64,000 bases of DNA from Planobispora rosea. Lineage in GTDB: Bacteria; Actinomycetota; Actinomycetes; Streptosporangiales; Streptosporangiaceae. Positions 45,085 through 54,698 of the stretch are shown here, one piece after another. The DNA lies in contig NZ_BMQP01000015.1 in the NCBI RefSeq assembly GCF_014648175.1, forward strand, positions 114,364 to 178,363, in the 5' to 3' direction. The notes below the pieces were generated by a model that searched no databases, was not told the DNA's origin, and saw only the letters and a list, made by a program, of their open reading frames with translations. Both the position numbers and the translations under genes were made by a program. Within the stretch, counting starts at the first letter, position 1, and the number at the start of each line of letters is the position of its first letter.

Positions 45085-45210
45085 CGCGCCTGCGTGTCGC
45101 GTCCGCGGGCGAGGGGCCCATACTGCTAGGCGCCAAAGCGTAGTCGCGCGGGCACGGAGGGCGGCCGGAGCCGCGCGTCCGGCCCGGAATTCCTTCGGGG
45201 GAAGAACATC

Positions 45211-45444
45211 ATGGTCCGTCGCATCATCACCGCCTCCGCCATCGTCTGCCTCGCCGTCGTCGGCACGGCCACGGTCGCCTCCGCCGAGCCCGAGCCCCAG
45301 CAGTCCCAGCAGCAGGAGCAGCAGCCCGTCTCCCTCGGCACCTCCCTGCCCGGCCCGCTCGGCAGCCTGCTCAACGGCCACGGCCCGCTGGGCACCATCG
45401 CCAACGGCCTCCTGGGCAACCTGCTCAAGGCCGTCCGCGACTGA
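45211..45444 (+). CDS. small secreted protein
   Basis: A 77-residue protein: signal peptide MVRRIITASAIVCLAVVGTATVASA, cleaved before EPEP, then a Gln-rich stretch and a Leu/Gly-rich amphipathic end (GPLGSLLNGHGPLGTIANGLLGNLLKAV) with a repeated GPLG element. No cysteines. The mature 52 residues could associate with the cell surface; function unknown. ATG at 45211 follows GGGGGAAG. A strong terminator follows. Confidence 0.75.
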   Translation: MVRRIITASAIVCLAVVGTATVASAEPEPQQSQQQEQQPVSLGTSLPGPLGSLLNGHGPLGTIANGLLGNLLKAVRD

Positions 45445-45462
45445 CATCCGTCCCGCGAGCGG

Positions 45463-45493
45463 CGCGGCCCTCCCCACCCCGGGGAGGGCCGCG
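45463..45493. terminator. bidirectional hairpin terminator
   Basis: A perfect 13-bp stem (45463-45475 with 45481-45493) with a 5-base loop, between the small secreted protein gene and the convergent opp operon. Confidence 0.8.
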
Positions 45494-45563
45494 TCCGCGT
45501 CCGCCGGAAACACCCTGCCGGTGACTGCCGGGAACACCGGGCGGACATCCGCCGGGGTCCCGG

Positions 45564-46583
45564 TCAGAACGGGCGGCGCATGATGTCGTAGACCTCCGCG
45601 AAGTGGCAGGCGCTCTCGTGCCAGGTGCCCGGCCGCAGCTGGAGCGGGGGCTCCTGCTGCGCGCAGATCTCCTGCGCCTTCCAGCACCGGGTACGGAACC
45701 GGCAGCCCGAGGGCGGGTTGGCCGGGGAGGGCGGATCGCCCTGCAGGACGATCCGCCTGCGCCGCTCACGCCCGTCCGGGTCGGGGACCGGCGCGGCCGA
45801 CAGCAGCTCCTGGGTGTAGGGGTGCGCGGGCTGGCCGTAGATCTCGGCGTCCCCACCGAGTTCGACCATCTTGCCCAGGTACATCACGCCGACCCGGTCG
45901 GAGATGTGGCGGACCACCGACAGGTCGTGGGCGATGAAGACGTACGCCAGGCCGAGTTCCCGCTGCAGCCTGGCCAGCAGGTTGATCACCTGGGCCTGGA
46001 TCGACACGTCCAGCGCGGAGACCGGCTCGTCGCAGACGATGATCTCCGGCTGGAGCGCCAGGCCGCGGGCGATGCCGATGCGCTGGCGCTGCCCGCCCGA
46101 GAACTGGTGCGGATAGCGGTTGATGTGGTCGGGGTTGAGGCCCACCATTTCCAGGAGCGCCTGGACCCGGCGGCGGCGGTCGCCCTTGGGCGCCGCCCCG
46201 GGGTGGATCTCGTACGGCTCGCCGACGATGTCGCCGACCGTCATCCGCGGGTTCAGCGAGGTGTACGGATCCTGCATCACCAGCTGGATGGTCCGGCGGA
46301 CCCCCTTGAGCTCGCTCTCCCTGGCGCCGGCGATCTCCCTGCCCTTGATCCGGACCGAGCCCGAGGTGGGTCGCTCCAGTCCCATCAGCAGCTTGGCCAG
46401 CGTGGACTTGCCGCAGCCGGACTCCCCCACGATGCCGAGCGTCTCGCCGCGGCGCAGGTCGAAGGAGACCCCGTCCACCGCCCTGATCGCGCCGATCTGC
46501 TTGCGGACGAGTACGCCCTGGGTCATCGGGAAGTGCTTGACCAGGTCGCGGACTTCGAGGATCGGACTACCCGTGGCCGCCAT
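45564..46583 (-). CDS. oppF: peptide ABC transporter ATP-binding protein OppF
   Basis: A 339-residue ABC ATPase. Walker A is [15 protein letters not shown], signature motif [19 protein letters not shown], Walker [15 protein letters not shown], and the switch His is in FIAHDLSVV. The C-terminal oligopeptide-binding region has the Cys cluster of iron-sulfur-type Opp ATPases ([16 protein letters not shown] and ESACHF). It pairs with OppD to drive uptake. ATG at 46583, with GGAGGGAGG upstream, overlaps the end of oppD by 17 bases. Last gene of the operon. Confidence 0.93.
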   Translation of the reverse strand: MAATGSPILEVRDLVKHFPMTQGVLVRKQIGAIRAVDGVSFDLRRGETLGIVGESGCGKSTLAKLLMGLERPTSGSVRIKGREIAGARESELKGVRRTIQLVMQDPYTSLNPRMTVGDIVGEPYEIHPGAAPKGDRRRRVQALLEMVGLNPDHINRYPHQFSGGQRQRIGIARGLALQPEIIVCDEPVSALDVSIQAQVINLLARLQRELGLAYVFIAHDLSVVRHISDRVGVMYLGKMVELGGDAEIYGQPAHPYTQELLSAAPVPDPDGRERRRRIVLQGDPPSPANPPSGCRFRTRCWKAQEICAQQEPPLQLRPGTWHESACHFAEVYDIMRRPF

Positions 46584-47610
46584 CGAGGACCTCCCTCCAG
46601 TAGTGGCAGGCGCTGCCGCGCGTCGCGCCGATCCGGTACAGCGGCACCGGCTCGGTGACGCAGTTGTCCTGCCGGTAGGGGCAGCGGGGGGCGAAGGCGC
46701 AGCCCGGCGGCATGTCGAGCAGGTCCGGCGGCATGCCCGCGATGGCGTACAGTTCCCGGCCCTTCCGGTCGGCCCGGGGGACCGACTCCAGCAGGCCCCT
46801 GGTGTAGGGGTGGGCGGGGTTGCGGTAGATGTCGCGCACGGGGGCGTTCTCGACGACGCGCCCGCCGTACATGACAACGATCTTGTCGGCGACGTCGGCC
46901 ACCACGCCGAGGTCGTGGGTGATCAGGATCAGGCCCATGCCGCTCTCCCGCTGGACCTCGGCGAGCAGCTCCATGATCTGGGCCTGCACCGTCACGTCGA
47001 GCGCGGTGGTCGGCTCGTCGGCGATCAGGACCTCCGGGCCGAGCGCGATCGCCATTGCGATCATGATGCGCTGGCGCATGCCGCCGGAGAACTGGTGCGG
47101 GTAGTCGTGCAGGCGCTGCCGGGCGCCGGGGATGCGGACCCGGTCCATCAGCTCGACCGCCCTGCGCTCGGCCTCGCGCCGGGACACCCCCTCGTGCACC
47201 TGGAACATCTCGCCGATCTGCGAGCCGACGGTGAACACCGGGTTCAGCGCGGAGAGCGCGTCCTGGAAGATCATCGAGATCCGTCGGCCCCGGATCTGGG
47301 TGCGGGCGTCCTCCGAGAGCCGGAGCAGGTCCGTGCCCCGGAAGCGGACCCGGCCCTTCGGGATGCGGGCCGGCGGCGTGTCGAGAATGCCCATGATCGC
47401 CTGGGCGGTCACCGACTTGCCCGAGCCGGACTCGCCGAGCACGGCCAGCGTCTCTCCGGGGCGCAGCGCGTAGCTGACCCCGTTGACCGCCTTCACGACC
47501 CCCTGCCGGGTGGCGAACTCCACGTGCAGGTCCTCGACGGTGAGCAGCGGCTCGTTCTCCGCGCCGCCCATCCCCCAGGCCGGCAGCGGCGGTGTCGACG
47601 TCACGTTCAC
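46567..47610 (-). CDS. oppD: peptide ABC transporter ATP-binding protein OppD
   Basis: A 347-residue ABC ATPase. Walker [17 protein letters not shown], signature [19 protein letters not shown], Walker [14 protein letters not shown], switch ITHDLGVV. The C-terminus has the Opp-type Cys motif ([16 protein letters not shown] and SACHYW). GTG at 47610 follows GGGGGAC, ten bases after the oppC stop. Confidence 0.93.
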   Translation of the reverse strand: MNVTSTPPLPAWGMGGAENEPLLTVEDLHVEFATRQGVVKAVNGVSYALRPGETLAVLGESGSGKSVTAQAIMGILDTPPARIPKGRVRFRGTDLLRLSEDARTQIRGRRISMIFQDALSALNPVFTVGSQIGEMFQVHEGVSRREAERRAVELMDRVRIPGARQRLHDYPHQFSGGMRQRIMIAMAIALGPEVLIADEPTTALDVTVQAQIMELLAEVQRESGMGLILITHDLGVVADVADKIVVMYGGRVVENAPVRDIYRNPAHPYTRGLLESVPRADRKGRELYAIAGMPPDLLDMPPGCAFAPRCPYRQDNCVTEPVPLYRIGATRGSACHYWREVLDGGHG

Positions 47611-47620
47611 AGCTGTCCCC

Positions 47621-48667
47621 CTACCGCAGCTTCGGGTCGAGGGCGTCGCGCACCGCGTCGCCCAGCATGATGAAGGCCAGGACGGTGACGCTCAGGAAGG
47701 CGGCCGGGAACAGCAGCGGACCGGCCGCCTCCAGGAAGCGCGGCCGGGCGTCGGCGATCATGAGACCCCAGGAGATCGACGGCGACTGGATGCCGACGCC
47801 GAGGAACGACAGGCCCGCCTCGGCGGCGATGAAGACGCCGAGGTTGATCGTGGCCACCACGATCACCGAGGCGACCGAGTTCGGCAGGATGTGGCGGAAC
47901 ATGAGCCGCCCGCCGGACGCGCCGAGCGCCCGTGCCGCGATCACGTAGTCCTGCCCCTTGGCCGTGATCACCGCAGCCCTCATGATGCGGAAGGTCATCG
48001 GCCAGGCCAGCATGGACAGCGCGAGCATGACGGTCCACACCGTGCCCGTACGGAAGACGGCCAGGATCAGCAGCGCGCCGAGGACCGACGGGATGGCGAA
48101 GAAGATCTCCGCGACCCGGGACAGCAGCGCGTCCGGCCACCCGCCCCGGAACCCTGCCAGCAGGCCGAGCAGGCCGCCGACGAGGACGGTCATGACGGTG
48201 GCGCTCAGGCCCACCAGCAGGGAGACGCGCGTGCCGTAGACGGTCCGGGCGAAGGTGTCGCAGCCCTGGTTGTCGGTGCCGAACCAGTGGTCGGCGCTCG
48301 GTGCCTGGCGGGCGTCGCCGAGCCGGCAGTTCACCGCGTCGTACGGGTCCACCGACGTGAACAGCTGCGGCACCACGGCCATGAGCAGGATCACGCCGAT
48401 CAGCACGGCGGAGGCGACGAAGAGGGGGCGCCGCCGCAGATCGTGCCAGGCGTCGCTCCACAGGCCCGCGGGCCTGGCGTCGTCGGCACCCGGGGTTCCG
48501 GTGCCCCCGGGGTCCTTCGGCGACCGCGGACCCTGCGGGGAGGACTGCGCCGGCCGCTTGGCGTGCCTGGCGCGCCTGCCTCCCGGCGCTCCCGGGACTC
48601 CCGGGGCTCCCGGGGCTCCCGGGGCTCCCGGGGCTCCGGGGGTCCTCGGAATCGTGGTGTCACTCAT
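47621..48667 (-). CDS. oppC: peptide ABC transporter permease OppC
   Basis: A 348-residue inner-membrane permease. Six hydrophobic helices follow an unusual 70-residue hydrophilic N-terminus that begins with collagen-like GAP repeats from a 9-bp tandem repeat (48591-48640). The EAA coupling loop (ALGASGGRLMFRHILPN) and the sequence AEAGLSFLGVGIQSPSISWG are typical of OppC/DppC. The start ATG at 48667 overlaps the oppB stop (8 bases). Confidence 0.92.
   Translation of the reverse strand: MSDTTIPRTPGAPGAPGAPGAPGVPGAPGGRRARHAKRPAQSSPQGPRSPKDPGGTGTPGADDARPAGLWSDAWHDLRRRPLFVASAVLIGVILLMAVVPQLFTSVDPYDAVNCRLGDARQAPSADHWFGTDNQGCDTFARTVYGTRVSLLVGLSATVMTVLVGGLLGLLAGFRGGWPDALLSRVAEIFFAIPSVLGALLILAVFRTGTVWTVMLALSMLAWPMTFRIMRAAVITAKGQDYVIAARALGASGGRLMFRHILPNSVASVIVVATINLGVFIAAEAGLSFLGVGIQSPSISWGLMIADARPRFLEAAGPLLFPAAFLSVTVLAFIMLGDAVRDALDPKLR
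48591..48640 (-). repeat. 9-bp in-frame tandem repeat
   Basis: About five copies of GGGGCTCCC-type units encode Pro-Gly-Ala repeats at the N-terminus of OppC. Confidence 0.85.
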
Positions 48668-49601
48668 AGCGGATCCTCGGGTCGAGCACGGCGTAGAGCA
48701 GGTCCACGATCAGATTGGCCAGGATGTAGACGAGGACCAGGAGCGTCACGATGCCCACGACCACGGGCTGCTGGCGCTCGTAGACCGAGCGGAACAGCTC
48801 CTGGCCGATGCCGGGCAGGTTGAAGATCGTCTCCGTGATCACCGCGCCTCCCATCAGCGTGCCCAGGTCGGCGCCGAGATAGGTGACCAGCGGGATCAGG
48901 GCGTTGCGCAGCGCGTGGCGCCCGATGACCCTGCGCCGCGGCAGGCCCTTGGCCACCGCGGTGCGGATGTAGTCGGCGCGCAGGGTCTCGGCGAGGTTGG
49001 TCCGGGTGAGCCGGGCGAGGTACGCGATCGAGGTGCCCGCGAGGACGAAGGCCGGCAGCAGATAGCTCCGCAGCCCGTCCGAGACGCCGGCGACGGGGAA
49101 GATCTCGATGCCGGTGCTCTGCTTGAGCTTGACGCCCAGCAGGAGCTGGAGCACGAACCCGGTCACCAGGGTGGGGATCGAGATCAGCACGAGCGTGGAC
49201 GCGAGCACCAGCGTGTCCTGCGCCCTGCCGCGGCGCAGCGCCGCGTACAGCCCGAGGCCCACGCCGATGACGGCCTCCATGACCAGAGCGGTGAACGCCA
49301 GGTTCAGCGTGACCTGGAACTTGCTCGCGATGATCTCGGAGACCTCGACTCCCGCGAAGGTCCGGCCGAAGTCCCCCTGGAAGACCCCGGAGATGTAGTG
49401 CCAGTACTGGACGATGAACGGGTCGTTCAGGTGGTACTGGTCGCGGAGGATCCCGACGATGTCGGGGTCCATCCGCTTCTCGCCGGACATCGACGCGATC
49501 GGGTCGCCGGGTAGGGCGAAGACGACGGCGTAGATGAGCAGCGTGGCGCCCAGCAGTACGGGGATCGCCTGGAGCAGGCGCCTGATGAGGTAGCGGCCCA
49601 T
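48660..49601 (-). CDS. oppB: peptide ABC transporter permease OppB
   Basis: A 313-residue inner-membrane permease. The start MGRYLIRRLLQAIPVLLGA and the PGDP segment are typical of OppB/DppB; there are six helices, the EAA loop (AKGLPRRRVIGRHALRNALIP), and the ending VDLLYAVLDPRIRYE. Coupled to oppC by an 8-base overlap; separated from oppA by an 80-base gap with a strong hairpin. Confidence 0.94.
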   Translation of the reverse strand: MGRYLIRRLLQAIPVLLGATLLIYAVVFALPGDPIASMSGEKRMDPDIVGILRDQYHLNDPFIVQYWHYISGVFQGDFGRTFAGVEVSEIIASKFQVTLNLAFTALVMEAVIGVGLGLYAALRRGRAQDTLVLASTLVLISIPTLVTGFVLQLLLGVKLKQSTGIEIFPVAGVSDGLRSYLLPAFVLAGTSIAYLARLTRTNLAETLRADYIRTAVAKGLPRRRVIGRHALRNALIPLVTYLGADLGTLMGGAVITETIFNLPGIGQELFRSVYERQQPVVVGIVTLLVLVYILANLIVDLLYAVLDPRIRYE

Positions 49602-49645
49602 GTGTTATGGCTCTTTGTTCGCGGCAGTCGGGGTTCGCGGCAGTC

Positions 49646-49671
49646 GGGCCGGGCGGTCCTCCGCCCGGCCC
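49646..49671 (-). terminator. oppA-oppB intergenic hairpin (mRNA stabilising or partial terminator)
   Basis: A perfect 11-bp stem with a tetraloop (49646-49656 with 49661-49671) directly after the oppA stop. Such hairpins usually let the binding protein be made in excess over the membrane subunits. Confidence 0.7.
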
Positions 49672-49681
49672 CGGGAAACCG

Positions 49682-51310
49682 TCAGGCCACCTTCTCCACC
49701 GAGGCCCACTCGACCTGGTTGAGCAGGTTGATCCGGACGCCCCTGACGTGCTCCGAGAACGCCGCGTTCATCCGGTAGTAGAAGATCGGAATCATCGGCA
49801 GGTCACGGAGCAGCAGGTCGTCGGCCTGCTGGTAGTACTTCAGGCCCTCCTCCAGGGAGGCGGCGGAGTCGCCCTTGGCCAGGAGCCGGTCGAAGTCGGT
49901 GTTGCTGTAACCCGCGTAGTTGGCACCGGTCTTGATGGCGCCGGTCGAGAAGACCGGGGTCAGGTAGTTCTCCGCGGACGGGTAGTCGATCAGCCAGCCC
50001 GAGCGGAACATGCCGGTGTACTGCTTGGCCTCGAGCCGGTCGAGGATCTCCTGGAACTTCTCGACCTGGTCGAGCTCGACGGTGACCCCCAGGTTGGAGC
50101 GGAGGTTGTTGGCGACCGCCTCGATCCACTCCTTGTGGCCGTTGTCCATGTTGGAGCCGAGCTGCAGCGTCCTGGGACCGTTCGCCTCCTCGTAGAGCTT
50201 CTTCGCCCCCTCGGGATCGTAGACGCAGGCCTGGCAGGCGCCGGGGCGGTAGCCGGGCAGGAGCGGGTTGATGAAGTCGTCGGCCGGGGCGCGGGTGCCG
50301 GAGAAGACCGTCTCGGTGATGGTCTTCCGGTCGATGGCCATGGAGATCGCCCGGCGGATCCGCGGGTCGTCGTAGACGTCACTGGCCACGAGCGGGAAGC
50401 CGAGGTAGCCGATGCTGGCGTCTTCCTGGTCGATGTAGCGGTCGCCCAGCTCGGCCTTGGCGGCCGAGATCGCCGAGGGAGGCAGCTGCTCCTGGATGTC
50501 GATGTTGCCGGCCTGCAGGTCGTTCCAGGCGGTCTCCGCGCTGTTGTAGACCTTGAACTGCAGCTTCTTGAACTTCGGCTTGTCGAGCGGGAAGCCCTCG
50601 TACTGGGTCAGGTTGATCGTCTGATCGGTGCCCTTGTTGTAGGGCTTGTCGATCTGGAACATCCCCTGGCCGATCGGCTTCTTGGCGTACGCCTCGGTGA
50701 CCTTCCCGTTGTCGTCGAAGGCCGCCTTGGGCAGCGGGTAGAACGCGCTGTATCCCAGCATGGTCAGGAACTGGGAGAACGGCTGCTTCAGGGTGACCTG
50801 GAAGGTCTCCTCGTCCAGCGCCCGCAGACCGCTCATCTTGTCGGTCGAGGGGGTCTTGCCCTCGCCGGGGTTCAGGGCGTCGTATCCCCGCACGCGCGCG
50901 AAGAAGTAGTTGGTGCTCTGCGCGTTCTCCTGGTTGGCGGCGTAGTTCCACGCGTCCACGTAGTTCTGCGCGATCAGCTTCTCGCCGTTGTGCCAGGTGA
51001 ACTTGGACTTGATCTTGATCGTCCAGACCCGGTTGTCGTTCGTCTTGATCGACTCGGCGACGAACTCGACGGGCTTCTTGTCCTCGTCGTACTTCACGAG
51101 CGGAGCGAAGATCGAGGCCAGGACCTCCGCGCCCTCGGACTCGACGGTGTCGCTGGGGTAGAACAGCTTCTGCGGCTCGCCGATCCTCATGCGCACGGGC
51201 TGATCCGCACCGCCGGCGTCACCCGTGGACGTGCCGCTGCCACACGCGGCGAGCCCCAGAGAGAGCAACGCCGCACCGGCGATGATCTTTGCGCCCTTGA
51301 AGACACGCAT
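49682..51310 (-). CDS. oppA: peptide ABC transporter substrate-binding lipoprotein OppA
   Basis: A 542-residue extracytoplasmic binding protein. A lipoprotein signal peptide ends in the lipobox LGLAAC with C23 as lipid anchor. The SBP_bac_5 domain follows (WTIKIKSKFTWHNGEKLIAQNYVDAW, then YPLPKAAF and DPRIRRAISMAIDRKTI). It captures peptides and delivers them to OppBCDF. ATG at 51310 follows GGGAGG; a 39-residue longer reading lacks a signal peptide start. First gene of the operon. Confidence 0.94.
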   Translation of the reverse strand: MRVFKGAKIIAGAALLSLGLAACGSGTSTGDAGGADQPVRMRIGEPQKLFYPSDTVESEGAEVLASIFAPLVKYDEDKKPVEFVAESIKTNDNRVWTIKIKSKFTWHNGEKLIAQNYVDAWNYAANQENAQSTNYFFARVRGYDALNPGEGKTPSTDKMSGLRALDEETFQVTLKQPFSQFLTMLGYSAFYPLPKAAFDDNGKVTEAYAKKPIGQGMFQIDKPYNKGTDQTINLTQYEGFPLDKPKFKKLQFKVYNSAETAWNDLQAGNIDIQEQLPPSAISAAKAELGDRYIDQEDASIGYLGFPLVASDVYDDPRIRRAISMAIDRKTITETVFSGTRAPADDFINPLLPGYRPGACQACVYDPEGAKKLYEEANGPRTLQLGSNMDNGHKEWIEAVANNLRSNLGVTVELDQVEKFQEILDRLEAKQYTGMFRSGWLIDYPSAENYLTPVFSTGAIKTGANYAGYSNTDFDRLLAKGDSAASLEEGLKYYQQADDLLLRDLPMIPIFYYRMNAAFSEHVRGVRINLLNQVEWASVEKVA

Positions 51311-51835
51311 TTGTGGTAAATCCTCCCTTTGCAGGCGAGCGCCGAGACTGAGCACCGCCATCCGGGGCAGCGCCGCGAAGGGTGTCGCCCCCGCATCCCA
51401 CTGGCCCGGCCAACGCTCCGACGCCACACCGGTCGGACGCGACTATTCCGCACCGCCCCACACCGGGTCGTCTCCGGGATGTTGCAGTTCGGTCACACGA
51501 ACGCCGATGCGCCGTCACACCACAACCAGCCCGACCCGACAACCCCAAACCCCCCAAAAGGGACGATGGCATAAATGTGGCACGGGAATGGTCACGTCAA
51601 CATACCCCTACCGCCAGAGTGGGCGCGCCATTGCCCGCGGTCGACCTCCGCCTGGGCTACCGTTGACCGGGTCACGCGAGACAGCCGACCGGGTCGCGCG
51701 GGGCAGGGGCGAATCGGGGGCAGGAGGACAACTCGCGCAATCTATGTGGAACCTCCCATCCCGCTCTCCCGTCCAATGTGCGGCGGAGCCCCGCCGCAGG
51801 CATGTCATCCACCCGCATCCAATAGAGTCCTAGCC
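51311..51835. other. 525-base gap between oppA and the exporter permease gene
   Basis: Holds the divergent control regions. A TAGAGT -10 box (51823-51828) is placed 7 bases before the exporter permease start, consistent with a leaderless mRNA. Several short readings occur but none has family similarity or a coherent start. No repeat or terminator stands out. Confidence 0.5.
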
Positions 51836-52789
51836 ATGAGCCAGCCGGAATCCGCCACCGCGGACGCCCAGGCGGGCGGCCCGAGCAACGGCACCCCCTC
51901 CACGGGACAGGAGCCGCTGGCCAAGCTCGCCGAGCGTCACGGACTTCGGCGTGCCATCGCGCGCCCGAGTCTCCCCGTCTACCTGCGCCAGTTGTGGGAA
52001 CGACGGCACTTCATCATGACGTACGCCACCTCGCGCAACGTCTCGAAATACAGCAACTCCGCCCTCGGCCAGCTCTGGCAGGTCCTCACCCCGCTGCTCA
52101 ACGCGGCGATCTACTACCTGATGTTCGGCCTGATCCTGGGTGCGAGCAAGGGCACGGTGAGCGACTACTATCCCGCGTTCCTGATCACCGGGATGTTCGT
52201 CTTCACCTACACCCAGCGCGCGGTGAGCGGCGGCGCAAAGTCGATCTCCAGCAACCTGTCGCTGATCCGCGCCCTGCACTTCCCGCGCGCGGCGCTCCCG
52301 CTGGCCTACACGATCCAGGAGTTCCAGCAGCTCATGATCTCCATGGGCGTGCTGGTCGTGCTGGTGGTCGTCACCGGTCAGCCGATCACCTGGCTCTGGC
52401 TGCTCATCCCGGTAGCGCTGCTCATGCAGACGATGTTCAACATCGGCGCGAGCCTGGTCCTGGCCCGCGTCGGCGCCACCGCGCGCGACCTGAACCAGCT
52501 CCTGCCGTTCATCATGCGCACCTGGCTCTACGCCTCCGGAGTCTTCTTCTCCATCGAGGACAAGGTGACCAGCCCGGTCAACGGAGCCGGGCTCCCCCAG
52601 TGGGTCGCGGACCTGATGTACTTCAACCCCGCCGCCGCCTACATGGAGCTCATGCGCCATATCCTCATCGAGGATCACGGCGGCATCCGGCCGTACATCT
52701 GGTTCGTTTGCGTATTCTGGGCAGTGTTCGCCCTGCTCGGCGGCTTCTGGTACTTCTGGCGAGCCGAGGAGAAGTACGGCCGTGGCTGA
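51836..52789 (+). CDS. ABC-2 type polysaccharide/teichoic acid export permease (Wzm/TagG-like)
   Basis: A 317-residue membrane protein. After a 60-residue cytosolic start come six helices of the ABC2_membrane type (GQLWQVLTPLLNAAIYYLMFGLILGAS, then GMFVFTYTQRAVSGGAKSI and LMYFNPAAAYMELMRHILI), as in Wzm and TagG exporters of cell-surface polymers. It forms the channel for the ATPase encoded by the overlapping next gene. ATG at 51836 lies 7 bases after TAGAGT. No glycosyltransferases are next to it, so the polymer is unknown. Confidence 0.87.
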   Translation: MSQPESATADAQAGGPSNGTPSTGQEPLAKLAERHGLRRAIARPSLPVYLRQLWERRHFIMTYATSRNVSKYSNSALGQLWQVLTPLLNAAIYYLMFGLILGASKGTVSDYYPAFLITGMFVFTYTQRAVSGGAKSISSNLSLIRALHFPRAALPLAYTIQEFQQLMISMGVLVVLVVVTGQPITWLWLLIPVALLMQTMFNIGASLVLARVGATARDLNQLLPFIMRTWLYASGVFFSIEDKVTSPVNGAGLPQWVADLMYFNPAAAYMELMRHILIEDHGGIRPYIWFVCVFWAVFALLGGFWYFWRAEEKYGRG

Positions 52790-53636
52790 GTTGACGGAGG
52801 AGCTGTCCCGCGTGAAGGCCGAGGAGCCCGGCGTCCCGAGCACGGACGTCAGGGTGCACCCCAACCCGGAGCCCCCCCGCCATTCCCGCGCGGGCACTCC
52901 CACCGTGGTCGTCGACGACCTGCACATCATCTACCGGGTGTACGGCGCCGCCACCGAGGCGGAGAAGGGCAACGCCGCCAACGCCCTCATGCGCCTGCTC
53001 AAGCGCCAGGGCCGGCCGCAGATGAAGGAGGTCCACGCCGTCCGCGGCGTCTCCTTCGTGGCCTACCACGGCGACGCGATCGGCATCGTCGGCCGCAACG
53101 GCTCGGGCAAGTCCACCCTCCTGCGCGCCATCGCGGGCCTGCTGCCCCCGCACTCCGGGGCGGTCTACACCGACGGCCAGCCCTCCCTGCTCGGCGTGAA
53201 CGCCGCGCTGATGCGCGAGCTCACCGGCGAGCGCAACATCGTCCTTGGCTGCTACGCCATGGGCATGAACCCCACCCAGGTGAAGGAGAAGTTCGACGAC
53301 ATCGTCGACTTCTCCGGCATCGGGGAGTTCGTGCAGTTCCCCATGTCCACCTACTCGTCCGGCATGGGCGCCCGGCTCCGCTTCGCCATCGCCTCGGCCA
53401 AGAAGCACGACGTGCTGCTCATCGACGAGGCCCTGGCCACCGGTGACCGCGAGTTCAAGCGCAAGAGCCAGGAGCGCATCAAGCAGATGCGCGAGCAGGC
53501 CGGCACGGTCTTCCTCGTCGCGCACAACCTCGACGTGATCGAGGAGACCTGCAACCGGGTCATCTGGCTGCACAAGGGGAAGATCAAGATGGACGGCGAC
53601 CCCAAGACGGTGCTCGCCGCCTACAACAAGGGCTGA
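52782..53636 (+). CDS. polysaccharide/teichoic acid export ATPase (Wzt/TagH-like)
   Basis: A 284-residue ABC ATPase. Walker A is GIVGRNGSGKSTLLRA, the signature appears as STYSSGMGARLRFAIAS, Walker B LLIDEALATGD and switch VAHNLDVI; the YSSGM signature and GNxNAL-type insert before Walker A are typical of Wzt/TagH exporters. A 40-residue N-terminal tail precedes the domain. GTG at 52782 overlaps the permease gene by 8 bases. Confidence 0.9.
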   Translation: MAELTEELSRVKAEEPGVPSTDVRVHPNPEPPRHSRAGTPTVVVDDLHIIYRVYGAATEAEKGNAANALMRLLKRQGRPQMKEVHAVRGVSFVAYHGDAIGIVGRNGSGKSTLLRAIAGLLPPHSGAVYTDGQPSLLGVNAALMRELTGERNIVLGCYAMGMNPTQVKEKFDDIVDFSGIGEFVQFPMSTYSSGMGARLRFAIASAKKHDVLLIDEALATGDREFKRKSQERIKQMREQAGTVFLVAHNLDVIEETCNRVIWLHKGKIKMDGDPKTVLAAYNKG

Positions 53637-53689
53637 GGACGGGGCAAGATGAGGAGCGTCCGAAACGACGCTCCCATCGGAGGTGAATC

Positions 53690-54217
53690 GTGTCGCCACG
53701 GCCGCCGATTCCATATGATTTCCTGCCGCAGGTTCCCGCGCTGACCGTCGAGAGCGACGACATCCGTGACGGCGGGACCCTGTCCGAGACCCACGTCTTC
53801 AACGACTGGGGCATGAGCGGGCAGAACCTCTCCCCGCACCTGCGCTGGTCGGGCGCCCCCGAGGGCACCCGGAGCTACGCGGTGACCTGTTTCGATCCCG
53901 ACGCCCCCACCGGCAGCGGGTGGTGGCACTGGCTCCTGTACGACATCCCCGCCGACGTCACCGAGCTTCCCCGGGGCGCGGGCTCCGCGGACACCGACTT
54001 CGGCGTGCACGGCCGCACCGACTACAGCACCAACGAGTACGGCGGCGCCGCCCCGCCCCCCGGTGCCCCGCACCGCTACATCTTCGCCGTCCACGCCCTG
54101 GGGGTGGAGAAGCTCGGCCTGGACGCCGACGCGCCACCCGCCGTGGTGGGCTTCAACATCACCGCCAACACCCTCGCCCGCGGCTACGTCATCGCCGAGT
54201 ACGGCGTCTCCGGCTGA
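53690..54217 (+). CDS. YbhB/YbcL family Raf kinase inhibitor-like (PEBP) protein
   Basis: A 175-residue PEBP-fold protein: GQNLSPHLRWSGAPEGTRSYAVTCFDPDAPTG, HWLLYDIPADVTELP, a Gly-rich loop with YGGAAPPPGAPHRYIFAVHAL, and the closing strands ANTLARGYVIAEYG. The DPDAP and GxPHR motifs line the anion-binding pocket. Its physiological role in bacteria is unknown. GTG at 53690 follows GGAGGTGAATC. Confidence 0.9.
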   Translation: MSPRPPIPYDFLPQVPALTVESDDIRDGGTLSETHVFNDWGMSGQNLSPHLRWSGAPEGTRSYAVTCFDPDAPTGSGWWHWLLYDIPADVTELPRGAGSADTDFGVHGRTDYSTNEYGGAAPPPGAPHRYIFAVHALGVEKLGLDADAPPAVVGFNITANTLARGYVIAEYGVSG

Positions 54218-54339
54218 CACGTCGTCATCGAACACGCCCTCTCCGGCTGAGGGAACCCCACCCGGCCGGGTCCCGCCGGTGACCCCCACCAGGCCGGGCC
54301 CGGCCGGTGCCGCCGTACGGCGAGTCACGAGGCAATCGA

Positions 54340-54385
54340 CTGACACTGGGACAGACGTTCCGCTATGATTCGAACGTTGTTTCGA
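54340..54385 (+). promoter_or_regulatory. sigma-70-type promoter overlapped by an SOS/LexA-type box
   Basis: CTGACA (54340-54345), an 18-base spacer and TATGAT (54364-54369) form a good promoter. Directly after it TCGAAC-N4-TTTCGA (54370-54385) differs by one base from the mycobacterial-type SOS box TCGAAC-N4-GTTCGA and covers the expected transcription start. Confidence 0.65.
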
Positions 54386-54414
54386 TCAGGGGGTTTGAAC
54401 CCGAGGAAGCCGTC

Positions 54415-54618
54415 ATGGAGTGGGGGCGCGCGATGCGAGAGCTGTCCACCGCGATCGACCACCTGGCAGCAGAAGACCCGTCCGAGATTTCCCGCCTCCA
54501 GCTCGCCGAGCAGCTCATCGAACTGCACTGGCAGATGGCCAGGCTCCAGGCCCAGATCGCCCGCCGCACCTCCGTGCGGGCCCCCGGATATCCATCCGGG
54601 CAGAGGCATACCGCGTGA
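54415..54618 (+). CDS. 67-residue helical protein, possibly a DUF222-type N-terminal remnant
   Basis: A small, fully helical, soluble protein. LAAEDPSEISRLQLAEQLIELHWQMARLQAQIARR resembles the opening helices of the DUF222 region in actinobacterial HNH endonucleases (13E12-type), but the HNH part is absent. Some 13E12 genes carry SOS boxes, which fits the box found here. ATG at 54415 follows GAGGAAG. It may be a decayed nuclease gene or a free-standing SOS-induced small protein. Confidence 0.5.
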   Translation: MEWGRAMRELSTAIDHLAAEDPSEISRLQLAEQLIELHWQMARLQAQIARRTSVRAPGYPSGQRHTA

Positions 54619-54698
54619 GGCACTGAGAAGCGCGTGACGCACCGAGAAGAACGACATGCCGCATGACGCACTGAGAAAAGCGACATGCCGCGGGACGC
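54607..54698. repeat. imperfect repeats after the small gene
   Basis: Degenerate repeats with the pattern (G/C)TGACGCACxGAGAA...CGACATGCCGC occur about three times between the small gene's stop and the palindromic terminator. Confidence 0.55.

Noticed and set aside
43600..45687. 695-residue antisense reading over the DUF35/thiolase genes
   Set aside because: Shadow frame; the sense genes have family motifs, coupling and an operator.
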